Below the pieces are notes generated by a model that was not told the origin of the DNA, did no database searches, and saw only the letters and a program-made list of their open reading frames with translations. Positions 35,834 to 45,146 of a DNA stretch of 64,000 bases are shown in pieces. This stretch comes from Streptomyces sp. ACA25. Lineage in GTDB: Bacteria; Actinomycetota; Actinomycetes; Streptomycetales; Streptomycetaceae. The DNA lies in NCBI RefSeq assembly GCF_028200735.1, contig NZ_JAQKPV010000002.1, forward strand, positions 124,001 through 188,000, in the 5' to 3' direction. Every line of letters starts with the position of its first letter. Position 1 is the stretch's first letter. A program made the translations under genes and the position numbers.

Positions 35834-36625
35834 ATGCCGACGCTGACTGCCGTGCCCTCCCGCTCCGAGCTTCTCGAGCACCTGCTCCGCAGCCGGATCG
35901 CCGGCCGGGTCGCCACACCTCGGGAGAACAACCTCTCGCACTACCGTGAGCTGGCGAACGGCAACCGGCACTTCTGGCTCGGCCTGGAGCTGGGGGACCG
36001 CTGGACGGACGAGCAGGACGTCCTCGCGGTCATGGCGGAGCGCTGCGGGGTGGACGAGGACCCGGAGCACCGCCAGGGACAGGACACCATCGACCCCGTG
36101 CTCACCCTCGCGGCGCTCGACCGGACGGCCGCCCTGCTCCGCAAGGCGGCGGCGGACCGGCGGCCGGTGCTGACCGCCACCGGGCACCCGGGCGGCCTGC
36201 TCGATGTGCACGCCCAGGTGGCCGCCGCACTGCGGGCGGCCGGCTGCGAGCTGGTCCGGGTGCCGCTCGGCCTGACGGCCGACGGCGGCGTGGTGACGCA
36301 GGTGGCCGGGGTGGCGGTGCACGAGCGCGGCGCGACGCTGTGGCACACCCACTCCCCCGCGCCGATGGCCGAGATCCTGCGCGCGCTGCCGCGGGAGGGT
36401 CAGGAGCTGCCCGGCCTGGTGATCGCGGACCACGGCTGGGCGGGCTGCGCGGCGCAGGCCGGTATCGAGGCGGTGGGTTTCGCCGACAGCAACGACCCGG
36501 CACTCTTCCTCGGCGAGGCGGAAGGCACCCTGAGCGTCTGCGTGCCGCTGGACGACCACGTGGTCAACCCGCGCTCCTACGAGCCGATGACGGCCTACCT
36601 GCTGGACGCGGCGGGCCTGGCCTGA
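35834..36625 (+). CDS. Phosphatase-like conserved actinobacterial protein
   Basis: 263 residues from ATG 35834, with no clear Shine-Dalgarno; the mRNA may be nearly leaderless. Recognisable conserved blocks are TPRENNLSHYRELANG, WLGLELGDRWTDEQDVLAVMAERCG, TATGHPGGLLDVHAQ, ADHGWAGCAAQAG and GFADSNDPALFLGEAEGTL. I know this set from Streptomyces genes annotated simply as 'phosphatase'. I see no haloacid-dehalogenase or inositol-phosphatase signature, so the biochemical call is uncertain. Divergent from the ureohydrolase. Confidence 0.65.
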   Translation: MPTLTAVPSRSELLEHLLRSRIAGRVATPRENNLSHYRELANGNRHFWLGLELGDRWTDEQDVLAVMAERCGVDEDPEHRQGQDTIDPVLTLAALDRTAALLRKAAADRRPVLTATGHPGGLLDVHAQVAAALRAAGCELVRVPLGLTADGGVVTQVAGVAVHERGATLWHTHSPAPMAEILRALPREGQELPGLVIADHGWAGCAAQAGIEAVGFADSNDPALFLGEAEGTLSVCVPLDDHVVNPRSYEPMTAYLLDAAGLA

Positions 36626-36665
36626 ACCGTGTACCGCCGGAGCACCTCCGCGCGACCGGGAGGAC

Positions 36666-36683
36666 GCCCGGCCGGAACCGGGC
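36666..36683. terminator. Short hairpin between convergent genes
   Basis: GCCCGG-CCGGAA-CCGGGC, a 6-bp stem between the stops at 36625 and 36692. It is the only candidate in this gap and is weak. Confidence 0.35.
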
Positions 36684-36691
36684 CCACTCGG

Positions 36692-37582
36692 TCAGCTCAG
36701 GGCCCGCGGGACGCGCACCACGCCCTCCTGGATGACGGAGACCGCGAGCTTTCCGTCCTGGGTGAAGATCCGGCCCCGGGCCAGGCCCCGGCCGCTCTGG
36801 GAGGTGGGTGAGTCCGTGTCGTAGAGCAGCCACTCGTCGGCGCGGAACGGGCGGTGGAACCACATCGCGTGGTCCAGGCTCGCCCCGACCACGTCCCCGA
36901 CCGTCCAGCCGCCGCGCCCGTGCGCCAGGAGCACCGAGTCCAGCAGTGTCATGTCGGACACGTAGGTGGCCAGGCACATGTGCAGCATCGGGCTGTCGTG
37001 GACGCCCTCCAGCTTCCCGTTGGTGCGGAACCACACCTGGGAGACCGGATCGCGCGGGGCACCGGCGGTGGCGAACGGCGGCTCCGCCACGTACCGCAGG
37101 TCGACCGCCCGCCGGGCCTCCAGCATGAGCTCGACCACGCTCTCGTGCAGGAAGTGACCGGCGTACTTCGGCAGCATCTCGTCAGCGGTGAGCAGCGTCT
37201 CCGGGGCCGGGGCGGCCGGCATCGGCTCCTGGTGCTCGAGCCCTTCCTCGTGGACCTGGAAGGAGGCCGAGAGGTGAAAGATCGGCTGGCCGTGCTGGAT
37301 CGCGACGACCCGCCGGGTGGTGAAGGACCGGCCGTCACGGATCCGGTCCACGTCGTACACGATCGGGGCCCCGGGATCCCCGCCGCGCAGGAAGTACGAG
37401 TGCAGGCTGTGCGGCAGCCGGTCCTCGTCGACGGTGCGGCAGGCGGCCACCAGTGCTTGCGCGGCCACCTGCCCTCCGAAGACCCGGGGGATCACGGAGG
37501 CGTGACTCTTCCCCCGGAAGATGTCCTGCTCGATCCGCTCCAGGTCGAGCACTTCGAGCAGGTACTGCAAGGTCTTGTTCAT
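36692..37582 (-). CDS. tesB: Acyl-CoA thioesterase II (TesB family)
   Basis: 296 residues in the double hot-dog arrangement: N-terminal half FGGQVAAQALVAACRTV ... HSLHSYFLRGGDPGAPIVYDVDRIRDGRSF, and C-terminal half HMCLATYVSDMTLLDSVLLAHG with the catalytic-Asp segment GASLDHAMWFHRPFRADEW. These are the signature segments of thioesterase II, which releases free fatty acids from medium/long acyl-CoA. It lies 27 bp downstream of an acyl-CoA dehydrogenase on the same strand, which suggests joint control of fatty-acid turnover. The start codon ATG 37582 has a poor ribosome site. Confidence 0.92.
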   Translation of the reverse strand: MNKTLQYLLEVLDLERIEQDIFRGKSHASVIPRVFGGQVAAQALVAACRTVDEDRLPHSLHSYFLRGGDPGAPIVYDVDRIRDGRSFTTRRVVAIQHGQPIFHLSASFQVHEEGLEHQEPMPAAPAPETLLTADEMLPKYAGHFLHESVVELMLEARRAVDLRYVAEPPFATAGAPRDPVSQVWFRTNGKLEGVHDSPMLHMCLATYVSDMTLLDSVLLAHGRGGWTVGDVVGASLDHAMWFHRPFRADEWLLYDTDSPTSQSGRGLARGRIFTQDGKLAVSVIQEGVVRVPRALS

Positions 37583-37609
37583 AGAACCAGTTCTACCTGA
37601 CGGCCGGGG

Positions 37610-38767
37610 TCAGAGTCCCATTGCCTTGGCGATGATGGACCGCATGACCTCGCTGGTTCCCCCGTAGATCCGCGTCACGCGGGTGTCCGCGTACAGCCGG
37701 GAGATCGGGTACTCCCGCATGTAACCGTAACCACCGTGCAGTTGCAGACACTTGTCGATGACCTGGGCGGCCCGCTCGGTGGTGAACAGCTTGGTGGACG
37801 CCGCGTCCGCCGCGGTGAGCTCACCGGCGTCCAGTGCCTCGAGCGCCCGGTCCACGACGGCCTGCATGGCGTCCACGTCCGCCCGGCAGTCGGCGAGGAC
37901 GAACTTGGTGTTCTGGAAGGAGGCGACCTCCCGGCCGAAGACCGTGCGCTCCTTGACGTAGGCCTGGGCGAAGCCGATGGCCGCGGAAGCCTGCGCGTAG
38001 GCGGCGAAGGCGATGCCGAGCCGCTCCTGCGGCAGGTTGTGCGTGAGGTAGCCGAACGCCTTGCCCTCCTCACCGAGGCGGTCCTCCACCGGAACCTTCA
38101 CGTCGGTGAAGGAGAGCTCGGCGGTGTCGGAGGAGAGCAGCCCGAGTTTCTGGAGCTTGCGGCCGACCGCGTAGCCCTCGCTCGTGGTGTCCACGGCCAG
38201 CAGGGTGATTCCGGCCCGCCGGTCCTCCGGCCCGGCCGGTGCGGTACGGGCGCACACCAGCACCCGGTCGGCCTGCACGCCACCGGTGATGAAGGTCTTC
38301 GCGCCGTTGAGTACGTAGTGGGTGCCGTCCGCCGAGAGCTTCGCCGTGGTCTGCATGCCGGCCAGGTCGGATCCGGTACCGGGCTCGGTCATGGCGATGG
38401 CGGTCATCATGTCGCCGGAGACGAAGGGCGGAAGCCAGCGCTGCTTCTGCTCCTCGGTGGCGTATTCGAGCAGGTAGGGCAGGCACAGTGCGGTGTGCAC
38501 CCCGGAGCCGCCGAAGCTCACTCCGGCCCGTGCGCACTCCTCGGTGATCACGGCCTGGAACTTGAAGCTGTTCTCCCCCGCGCCGCCGTACTCCTCCGGC
38601 ACCTCGATCCCGAAGACACCCAGCTCGCCGAGCTTCTTGTAGAAGTCACGCGGAGCGTGTCCCTGCTCCTCCCATGAGGGATAGACCGGCACGACCTCGG
38701 CAGCGATGAAATCGCGCATGGTCTGCCGAAACGCCTCATGGTCCTCGTTGAACACCGTACGGCGCAC
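37610..38767 (-). CDS. Acyl-CoA dehydrogenase (long-chain type)
   Basis: 385 residues from GTG 38767, which has AGGGAGGT upstream; the longer frame to 38827 lacks homology. FAD-enzyme signatures: AMTEPGTGSDLAGMQTT, VLNGAKTFITGG, LHGGYGYMREYPISRLYAD and IYGGTSEVMR. The catalytic Glu of medium-chain enzymes (YEGT) is Gly here. LPQERLGIAFAAY instead supplies the helix-G Glu used by long-chain and isovaleryl enzymes, so I place it with the long-chain class. It probably starts beta-oxidation, with thioesterase II downstream in the same operon. Confidence 0.92.
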   Translation of the reverse strand: MRRTVFNEDHEAFRQTMRDFIAAEVVPVYPSWEEQGHAPRDFYKKLGELGVFGIEVPEEYGGAGENSFKFQAVITEECARAGVSFGGSGVHTALCLPYLLEYATEEQKQRWLPPFVSGDMMTAIAMTEPGTGSDLAGMQTTAKLSADGTHYVLNGAKTFITGGVQADRVLVCARTAPAGPEDRRAGITLLAVDTTSEGYAVGRKLQKLGLLSSDTAELSFTDVKVPVEDRLGEEGKAFGYLTHNLPQERLGIAFAAYAQASAAIGFAQAYVKERTVFGREVASFQNTKFVLADCRADVDAMQAVVDRALEALDAGELTAADAASTKLFTTERAAQVIDKCLQLHGGYGYMREYPISRLYADTRVTRIYGGTSEVMRSIIAKAMGL

Positions 38768-38830
38768 TGGGTACCTCCCTGACTGTCTAAGCGCTTGCTC
38801 AGCGGAGGCTACTCGGTGGCCGGGCACAGC

Positions 38831-38868
38831 ACAAGGGCCCGGATCTTCGAGAAGATCCGGGCCCTTGT
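38831..38868 (-). terminator. Terminator of the first tRNA-fMet
   Basis: An 18-bp perfect stem (ACAAGGGCCCGGATCTTC and its complement) with a 2-nt loop, just 3' of the minus-strand tRNA. Confidence 0.7.
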
Positions 38869-38874
38869 CTTCAG

Positions 38875-38948
38875 TAGCGGGGACAGGATTTGAACCTGCG
38901 ACCTCTGGGTTATGAGCCCAGCGAGCTACCGAGCTGCTCCACCCCGCG
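38875..38948 (-). tRNA. Initiator tRNA-fMet (anticodon CAT), copy 1
   Basis: The 74-nt minus-strand sequence folds as a cloverleaf with anticodon CAT. It has two initiator marks: C1 cannot pair with U72, and the anticodon stem ends in three G:C pairs (GGG-CTCATAA-CCC). The T arm has GGTTCAAATCC. The 3' CCA is not encoded. Identical to copy 2 at 62453. Confidence 0.95.
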
Positions 38949-39002
38949 TCGTTGTGCCTTCACTCTAGCCCCGCGACGTGGGCCGATGCAAATCGCGACC
39001 GC

Positions 39003-39428
39003 TCAGCCGACGCCGGCACCCGCACAGGCAGGACAGCGGCCGTAGTAGGTGACGGACACCTCCGAGACGCTGAAGCCGAAGCGCTCCCCCTCCGGAAGCG
39101 CCCCCATCGGGTCACCGGACAGGTGAACATCCCGGATCACCCCGCACCCCGAACACACCAGATGCTGATGCGGCTGGTGCGCGTTCGGGTCGTACCGCTT
39201 GGCCCGGCCGTCCGTGGTGACCTCGACCACCTCGCCGATCGAGACCAGCTCACCGAGCGTGTTGTAGACAGAGGCACGGGAGATCTCCGGCAGTCGCTCG
39301 ACCGCCCGGGCGTGCACCTCGTCAGCGGTGAAGTGAACATGCTCCCCCTCCAGCACCTCGGCGATGACCCTCCGCTGCGCGGTGAGCCGCCAGCCGCGGT
39401 CACGGAGTCGTTGTAGCAAGTCACTCAT
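39003..39428 (-). CDS. Fur family repressor (CatR/PerR-like)
   Basis: 141 residues; ATG 39428 with AGGGTGGA upstream. The N-terminal winged helix has RLTAQRRVIAEVLEG and ISRASVYNTLGELV. The C-terminal dimer domain holds the CxxC pairs VCSGCG and CPAC for structural zinc and HQPHQHLVC for the sensing metal. It is divergent from the catalase gene, with a palindromic box between them. That is the arrangement of peroxide-sensing CatR/FurA-catalase pairs in Streptomyces. It should repress the catalase until peroxide oxidises its metal site. Confidence 0.92.
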   Translation of the reverse strand: MSDLLQRLRDRGWRLTAQRRVIAEVLEGEHVHFTADEVHARAVERLPEISRASVYNTLGELVSIGEVVEVTTDGRAKRYDPNAHQPHQHLVCSGCGVIRDVHLSGDPMGALPEGERFGFSVSEVSVTYYGRCPACAGAGVG

Positions 39429-39487
39429 GCTTCCACCCTAACGCGAGCCGTTACAGGACTCGAAGAGGTACGACTTCGGGCTACGTC

Positions 39488-39515
39488 TTGACTTGGACAA
39501 AGTCCAATATAGGAT
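39488..39515 (+). promoter_or_regulatory. Catalase promoter with Fur/CatR box
   Basis: TTGACT (39488-39493) and TAGGAT (39510-39515) are 16 nt apart. The 15-bp palindrome TTGGAC-AAA-GTCCAA (39493-39507) fills the spacer, so a bound Fur-type repressor would block the polymerase. Confidence 0.7.
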
Positions 39516-39583
39516 CGGGTACGGCAAAGGCCAAGAGCCCGCGCACACTCATCATCCGAAGACCTGAAGGGCGTGACAGGTAG

Positions 39584-41047
39584 ATGACCGACCAGACCGT
39601 AACGGGACCGCTCACCACCGAGGCCGGAGCACCGGTCGCGGACAACCAGAACAGCCAGAGCGCCGGTGCGGGCGGCCCCGTACTGGTCCAGGACCAGCTC
39701 CTGCTGGAGAAGCTGGCGCACTTCAACCGGGAGCGGATTCCGGAGCGCATCGTGCACGCCCGTGGCGCGGGTGCCTACGGCACCTTCACCGTGACCGCCG
39801 ATGTCTCCCGGTACACCCGTGCCGCGTTCCTCTCCGAGGTCGGCAAGCAGACCGAGGTCTTCACGCGCTTCTCCACCGTGGCGGGGAACCTGGGCGCGGC
39901 GGACGCGGTGCGTGACCCGCGCGGCTTCGCGGTCAAGTTCTACACCGAGGAAGGCAACTACGACCTCGTCGGGAACAACACCCCGGTGTTCTTCATCAAG
40001 GACGCCATCAAGTTCCCCGACTTCATCCACACGCAGAAGCGCGACCCGTACACGGGCTCTCAGGAGGCGGACAACGTCTGGGACTTCTGGGGCCTCTCGC
40101 CGGAGTCCACCCACCAGGTGACCTGGCTGTTCGGTGACCGTGGCATCCCCGCCTCCTACCGGCACATGCACGGCTTCGGCTCGCACACCTTCCAGTGGAG
40201 CAACGAGGCCGGCGAGGTCTTCTGGGTCAAGTACCACTTCAAGACCGACCAGGGCATCAAGTCCCTGCTCCAGGACGAGGCCGACGTGCTCGCCGGCAAG
40301 GACCCGGACAGCCACCAGCGCGACCTGCGCGAGTCCATCGAGCGCGGCGACTTCCCCTCCTGGACCGTGTACGTCCAGGTCATGCCGGCGGACGAGGCGC
40401 CCACCTACCGCTTCAACCCGTTCGACCTGACCAAGGTCTGGCCGCACGCGGACTACCCGCTCATGGAGATCGGGAAGATGGAGCTCAACCGCAACCCGGA
40501 GAACATCTTCGCCGAGGTCGAGCAGTCCATCTTCTCCCCGCACCACTTCGTGCCGGGCATCGGGCCGTCCCCCGACAAGATGCTGCAGGGGCGTCTCTTC
40601 GCCTACGGCGACGCGCACCGCTACCGGGTGGGCATCAACGCCGACCATCTCCCGGTCAACCGCCCGCACGCCACCGAGGCCCGTTCGCACGGCCGTGACG
40701 GCGCGCTCTACGACGGCCGGCACGGCCGGACGAAGAACTACGAGCCGAACAGCTTCGGCGGCCCGGTCCAGACGGACCGCCCGCTGTGGGAGCCGGTCGA
40801 CACCACCGGCGCGACCGTCGAGGCCACGGCCCCCGCGCACGCGGAGGACAACGACTTCGTCCAGGCCGGCAACCTCTACCGGCTGATGTCCGCGGACGAG
40901 CAGCAGCGGCTGATCGACAACCTCGCGGGCTTCATCTCCCAGGTCTCGCGCGACGACATCGCCGAGCGGGCCATCGCCAACTTCCGCAAGGCGGACGAGG
41001 ACTACGGCAAGCGGCTGGAGGCCGCGGTCCAGGCCCTCCGCGCCTGA
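39584..41047 (+). CDS. katA: Monofunctional haem catalase (KatA type)
   Basis: 487 residues, the size of small-subunit (clade 3) catalases. The distal His is in [15 protein letters not shown] (residue about 58). NADPH/haem-channel segments [13 protein letters not shown] and [18 protein letters not shown] are present. The proximal haem Tyr is in [13 protein letters not shown] (residue about 341). It breaks hydrogen peroxide into water and oxygen in the cytoplasm. ATG 39584 lies about 70 bp from a promoter covered by a Fur-type box, divergent from the repressor. Confidence 0.96.
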   Translation: MTDQTVTGPLTTEAGAPVADNQNSQSAGAGGPVLVQDQLLLEKLAHFNRERIPERIVHARGAGAYGTFTVTADVSRYTRAAFLSEVGKQTEVFTRFSTVAGNLGAADAVRDPRGFAVKFYTEEGNYDLVGNNTPVFFIKDAIKFPDFIHTQKRDPYTGSQEADNVWDFWGLSPESTHQVTWLFGDRGIPASYRHMHGFGSHTFQWSNEAGEVFWVKYHFKTDQGIKSLLQDEADVLAGKDPDSHQRDLRESIERGDFPSWTVYVQVMPADEAPTYRFNPFDLTKVWPHADYPLMEIGKMELNRNPENIFAEVEQSIFSPHHFVPGIGPSPDKMLQGRLFAYGDAHRYRVGINADHLPVNRPHATEARSHGRDGALYDGRHGRTKNYEPNSFGGPVQTDRPLWEPVDTTGATVEATAPAHAEDNDFVQAGNLYRLMSADEQQRLIDNLAGFISQVSRDDIAERAIANFRKADEDYGKRLEAAVQALRA

Positions 41048-41166
41048 GGCCGCTTGCCGTCCCACTCCGGAGCGGCCGGACGCCCAAGGCTCCGGCCGCT
41101 CCGGACCTGCCCGGCTCCGGTACCCGGTGTGGCACGTCGGTGCACGCTCACGCGTGTCCCCGCGTG

Positions 41167-41553
41167 TCACCGCACACTGAGTACCGGAGCCCAGCAGCTG
41201 ATGATGTCCCGTACCGAGACGATGCCGACGGGCTCCCGGTCGTCCAGCACGATGAGGTGCCGGAAACCGCCCTGGGTCATCGCGGTGGCGGCGTCGACCA
41301 GGGTCCAGGCCGGTGCCGCGAACACCACGTCGGTGGTGGTGTGCGCGCCGGCCCGCTCCCGGTCCGGGTCCTCTCCCGCTCCCACCGAGCGCAGCACGTC
41401 CCGTTCGGTGAGGATGCCGATTCCGCAGGTGTCGCCGTCGAGCACGACCGCCGCGCCCACTTTCCGCTCGGACATCAGCGCGGCCGCCTGTCTCAGGGTG
41501 TGATCCGGGCCAATGGTGAGGACAACGGTACTCATGGCGTCGCGTACGAGCAT
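41167..41553 (-). CDS. Two-CBS-domain protein
   Basis: 128 residues from ATG 41553, preceded by AGGAGG about 10 nt upstream; a longer frame to 41742 is Arg-rich and unlikely. The two CBS modules are VRDAMSTVVLTIGPDHTLRQAAALMSE with VGAAVVLDGDTCGIGILTERDVLRS, and TDVVFAAPAWTLVDAATAMTQGGFRHLIVLDDREPVGIVSVRDI. Tandem CBS pairs bind adenine nucleotides and sense energy or redox state. It has no fused effector domain. Confidence 0.9.
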   Translation of the reverse strand: MLVRDAMSTVVLTIGPDHTLRQAAALMSERKVGAAVVLDGDTCGIGILTERDVLRSVGAGEDPDRERAGAHTTTDVVFAAPAWTLVDAATAMTQGGFRHLIVLDDREPVGIVSVRDIISCWAPVLSVR

Positions 41554-41790
41554 GGAGTGAGCCACCTCCTGGGTGAGGCCGCCCCGGCCGCTTTCGGGGC
41601 CAGTGAAGGCTTTCACAAAGTCACAAGCGCAGACATGCTCAGCATCACATAAGGTCACGCGCCCAACAAGGGGTGCGACGTTGCGTATGCGGGCGGTTGT
41701 CGTGCCGCGAGGTCGCCCGGGCCGCCCGCCGCCCCGGCGCACGGGGCGTGAACCGGCGACCGGGCCCTGGCGGCCACCGGGGGACCGCGC

Positions 41791-42585
41791 TCAGTCGCCC
41801 AGGTAGGCCAGCAGATCACCGTGCAGGAGCCCGTTGGAGGCCGCGGCGTTCCCGCCGTGCACCCCGTCCACCCCGTCCAGGCCGGTGAAGCGGCCCCCCG
41901 CCTCCGTCACCACGATCGCGGGGGCCGCCATGTCCCACATGGACAGCTCCGGCTCGGCACAGAGATCGACCGAACCCTCGGCGACCATCATGTAAGTCCA
42001 GAAGTCCCCGTAGGCCCGGGTGCGCCAGCAGTCCCGGGACAGCTCCAGAAAGCCGTCGAGCTTGCCCCGCTCCTCCCAGCCGGTCAGCGAGGAGTACGCG
42101 AACGAAGCGTGCTCCAGACCCTTCACCCGTGAGACATGCATCCGGGAGGCCGAGGTCAGGCTGCGACCGGTGAACGCCCCCCGGTCCAGCGCGGCCCACC
42201 AGCGGCGTTGCAGCGCCGGTGCGGACACCACCCCGACCACCGGCCGGTCGCCGTTCTCGTCCTCCTCCATCAGCGCGATCAGGGTCGCCCAGACCGGCAC
42301 TCCGCGCACATAATTCTTGGTACCGTCGATCGGGTCGATGATCCAGCGTCGCGTTCCGTGCCCCTCGCTGCCGTACTCCTCACCCAGCACCGCGTCGCGC
42401 GGCCGGGCCCGGCGGAGGGCGGAACGGATCAGCTCCTCGGCACCCCGGTCCGCCTCGGTGACCGGAGTCATGTCCGGCTTTGTCTCCACTTCGAGGTCGA
42501 GAGCCTTGAACCGCTCCATCGTCGTGGCGTCGGCGGCGTCGGCCAGCACGTGGGCGAGGCGCAGATCATCGTGGTAGTCGGGCAT
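41791..42585 (-). CDS. hisN: Histidinol-phosphatase (inositol monophosphatase family)
   Basis: 264 residues from ATG 42585. The inositol-monophosphatase fold motifs are complete: AVLGEEYGSEG (metal Glu), WIIDPIDGTKNYVRGVP (DPIDGT) and MWDMAAPAIVVTEAGG (WDxAA). The actinobacterial histidinol-phosphatase HisN belongs to this family, and in Streptomyces it lies beside rsgA and aroA, as here. It would remove phosphate from L-histidinol phosphate with Mg2+. The gap to rsgA is 129 bp, so it may also have its own promoter. Confidence 0.88.
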   Translation of the reverse strand: MPDYHDDLRLAHVLADAADATTMERFKALDLEVETKPDMTPVTEADRGAEELIRSALRRARPRDAVLGEEYGSEGHGTRRWIIDPIDGTKNYVRGVPVWATLIALMEEDENGDRPVVGVVSAPALQRRWWAALDRGAFTGRSLTSASRMHVSRVKGLEHASFAYSSLTGWEERGKLDGFLELSRDCWRTRAYGDFWTYMMVAEGSVDLCAEPELSMWDMAAPAIVVTEAGGRFTGLDGVDGVHGGNAAASNGLLHGDLLAYLGD

Positions 42586-42714
42586 GCCCGAAACAGTATC
42601 CGGCCGGGCTCGGAAGGGGCACACCGGCGGGGCCGCACCCGCGCGCCGGGCGACACAACGATCCGCCGGGTGGAGTACCCTGGCGCCCCGTCTCCCGCTG
42701 GCCCCGCCGGTGCC

Positions 42715-43719
42715 TCACTCCCCCTCGCGGCGCTCCCGGGTGGCCAGCAGCCGGCGCAGTGAGTCGAGCCTGGCCGGCTCTGCATGGCCCCCGGCCACCC
42801 AGGCGTCCAGCGCGCAGTCCGGCTCGGTGTGACTGCACGAGCGGGGACACTCGGCGGTACCGGGCTGCAGATCGGGAAAGGCATTGATCACCCGGGACGG
42901 GTCCACGTGATGCAGCCCGAAGGACCGCACCCCCGGGGTGTCGATCGCCCACCCCCGCGTGCCGGGCAACGGCAGCGCGAGGACGGATGTCGTGGTGTGC
43001 CGCCCCCGCCCGGTGACCGCGTTGACCACCCCGGTGGCCCGCTGCCGCTCCGGAACCAGCGCGTTGACCAGCGTGGTCTTACCGACACCGCTGTGGCCGA
43101 AGAACACCGTGACCCGGTCGTACAGCAGTTCCCGGACCCGCTCCGCACCTCCGGCAGCGAGCTCATCGGCGCTGGTCACCACGTACCGGATGCCGAGCGG
43201 CCGGTAGGCGTCCAGCAGGTCGTCCGGTGCGGCGAGGTCGGACTTGGTCAGGATGAGCAGCGGGTCGAGCCCGGCGTCGTAGGCCCCGACCAGGCAGCGG
43301 TCGATCATCCGGGGACGCGGCTCGGGGTCGGCGAGCGCCGTGACGATCGCCAGCTGGTCGGCGTTGGCGACGACGACCCGCTCGTAGGGGTCATCGTCAT
43401 CGGCTGTCCGGCGCAGCACCGAGGTGCGCTTCTCCACCCGCACGATGCGGGCCAGAGTGTCCTTCTTGCCCGTCAGGTCACCGACCACCGCGACCCGGTC
43501 GCCGACCACCACTCCCTTACGGCCCAGCTCGCGGGCCTTCATCGCGGTCACCGACCGGTCACCGACCAGGCAGGTGTAGCGGCCACGATCCACCGTCAGG
43601 ACGAAGCCCTCGGCGGCGTCCTCGTGCTTGGGACGGATCCGGGTCCGCGGCCTGCTCCCATGGGTGCCGGGACGGAACCGGATGTCGTCCTCGTCGGTGT
43701 TCTTGCCGTAACGGCGCAT
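42715..43719 (-). CDS. rsgA: Small ribosomal subunit biogenesis GTPase RsgA
   Basis: 334 residues from ATG 43719. It is a circularly permuted GTPase: the G4-like ILTKSD comes before G1 GHSGVGKTTLVN and G3 DTPGVRSFG. The N-terminal OB part includes GDRVAVVGDLTGKKDTL. The C-terminal zinc knuckle CPRSCSHTEPDC is complete. RsgA helps late 30S maturation and releases RbfA. It begins 17 bp after the aroA stop, so it is cotranscribed with aroA. Confidence 0.94.
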   Translation of the reverse strand: MRRYGKNTDEDDIRFRPGTHGSRPRTRIRPKHEDAAEGFVLTVDRGRYTCLVGDRSVTAMKARELGRKGVVVGDRVAVVGDLTGKKDTLARIVRVEKRTSVLRRTADDDDPYERVVVANADQLAIVTALADPEPRPRMIDRCLVGAYDAGLDPLLILTKSDLAAPDDLLDAYRPLGIRYVVTSADELAAGGAERVRELLYDRVTVFFGHSGVGKTTLVNALVPERQRATGVVNAVTGRGRHTTTSVLALPLPGTRGWAIDTPGVRSFGLHHVDPSRVINAFPDLQPGTAECPRSCSHTEPDCALDAWVAGGHAEPARLDSLRRLLATRERREGE

Positions 43720-43735
43720 GCTCCCGGCCGCGCCT

Positions 43736-45106
43736 TCAGGCCTTCGGCCCGGAGGAGGCGAGCATGCCGTGCCAGAGCTCCGGGAAGTCCGGCATGGTCT
43801 TGGCGGTGGTCGCGATGTCCTCCACCTCGACACCCTTGACGACCAGGCCCAGCAGGGCGCCCGCGGTGGCGAGCCGGTGGTCCTCGTAGGTGTGGAACAC
43901 GCCGCCGTGCAGCGGGCGCGGGCGGATGCGCAGCCCGTCCGCGGTCTCGGTGACCTCACCGCCGAGGCCGTTGATCTCCCGGGTGAGCGCGGCCAGCCGG
44001 TCCGTCTCGTGCAGCCGCAGGTGCGCCACGCCGCGGAGCACCGACTCCCCCTCCGCGAGTGCGGCGACCGCGGCGATGCCCGGAGTGAGCTCACCGACCT
44101 CGCTCAGGTCGGCGTCGAGGCCCAGGATCCGCCCGGTGCCCCGGAAGGTGAGGCCACGCCCGTCGAGACGGCACTCGCCGCCCATCCGGGTGAAGAGCTC
44201 CCGCAGGGCGTCACCGGGCTGCGTGGTGTGCTCGGGCCAGTCGGGAATGGTGACCGTTCCGCCGGTGACCAGGGCGGCCGCCAGGAACGGCTGGGCGTTG
44301 GACAGATCCGGCTCGACCACCAGGTCACGGCCGAGCAGCGCGCCCGGCGTCACCCGCCAGACATCGGGCTCACCGCCGGACTCCGGGGCGGTCACCTGGG
44401 CCCCGGCGGCCCGGAGCATGTCCACCGTCATCCGGATGTGCGGCATCGACGGCAGCGGCCCGCCGACGTGGCGCACCTCGACCCCCTGGTTGAAGCGGGG
44501 GCCGGAGAGCAGCAATGCGCTGACGAACTGCGAGGACGAGGAGGCATCGATCTCGACGGGCCCGCCCTCGATCATGCCCGTGCCGTGCACGGTGAGGGGC
44601 AGGGCGCCCCGGCCCTCGTCCTCGATCCGGGCGCCGAGCACGCGCAGCGCGTTGATGACGCCGTGCAGCGGGCGCTCGTGCGACCGCGGGTCGCCGTCGA
44701 AACGGACCGGGCCCTCGGCGAGTGCCGCGAGCGGCGGCAGGAAGCGCATGACGGTGCCCGCGTTGCCGACGTGCACGGTGGCCGGGCCCTGCGGAGCCGC
44801 CGGGATGACCCGCCACGCCTCGCCGCGGCCCTCGGGGACGCCGGAGACCGAGGAGCTGGAGGAGACCGTCTCCTCGATGCCGATCCCCAGCGAGCGGAGG
44901 CCCTCCACCATCAGCAGGGTGTCCCGCGAACGCAGCGGACGGCGCAGCCAGCCCGGGTCGGCGGCGTGCGCCGCCAGGATCAGCGCGCGGTTCGTGACCG
45001 ACTTGGAGCCGGGCACGGTGACGGTCGCGTCGACACTGCCGGGAGCGAGCGGCGCGGGCCACAGTGAGGTGCCGGAAGGGTGCTCGGGCGACAGGTGTAC
45101 GGTCAT
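43736..45106 (-). CDS. aroA: 3-phosphoshikimate 1-carboxyvinyltransferase (EPSP synthase)
   Basis: 456 residues from ATG 45106 (a GTG at 45115 is possible). It joins PEP to shikimate-3-phosphate in aromatic amino-acid synthesis. Motifs: [72 protein letters not shown] and [16 protein letters not shown]. The loop that is GNAGTAMRP in the E. coli enzyme is GNAGTVMRF here. The PEP/glyphosate contacts Gly and Thr are kept, while the next-door Pro position is Phe, as in other actinobacterial enzymes. Operon with rsgA. Confidence 0.95.
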   Translation of the reverse strand: MTVHLSPEHPSGTSLWPAPLAPGSVDATVTVPGSKSVTNRALILAAHAADPGWLRRPLRSRDTLLMVEGLRSLGIGIEETVSSSSSVSGVPEGRGEAWRVIPAAPQGPATVHVGNAGTVMRFLPPLAALAEGPVRFDGDPRSHERPLHGVINALRVLGARIEDEGRGALPLTVHGTGMIEGGPVEIDASSSSQFVSALLLSGPRFNQGVEVRHVGGPLPSMPHIRMTVDMLRAAGAQVTAPESGGEPDVWRVTPGALLGRDLVVEPDLSNAQPFLAAALVTGGTVTIPDWPEHTTQPGDALRELFTRMGGECRLDGRGLTFRGTGRILGLDADLSEVGELTPGIAAVAALAEGESVLRGVAHLRLHETDRLAALTREINGLGGEVTETADGLRIRPRPLHGGVFHTYEDHRLATAGALLGLVVKGVEVEDIATTAKTMPDFPELWHGMLASSGPKA

Positions 45107-45146
45107 GGGTTTCACTTTAGTGCGTCACCCAGTGCCACCACGCTGC

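Noticed and set aside
38831..38868. Inverted repeat as a mobile-element end
   Set aside because: It lies directly 3' of a tRNA, has a 2-nt loop and no transposase or target duplication is nearby; it is a terminator.
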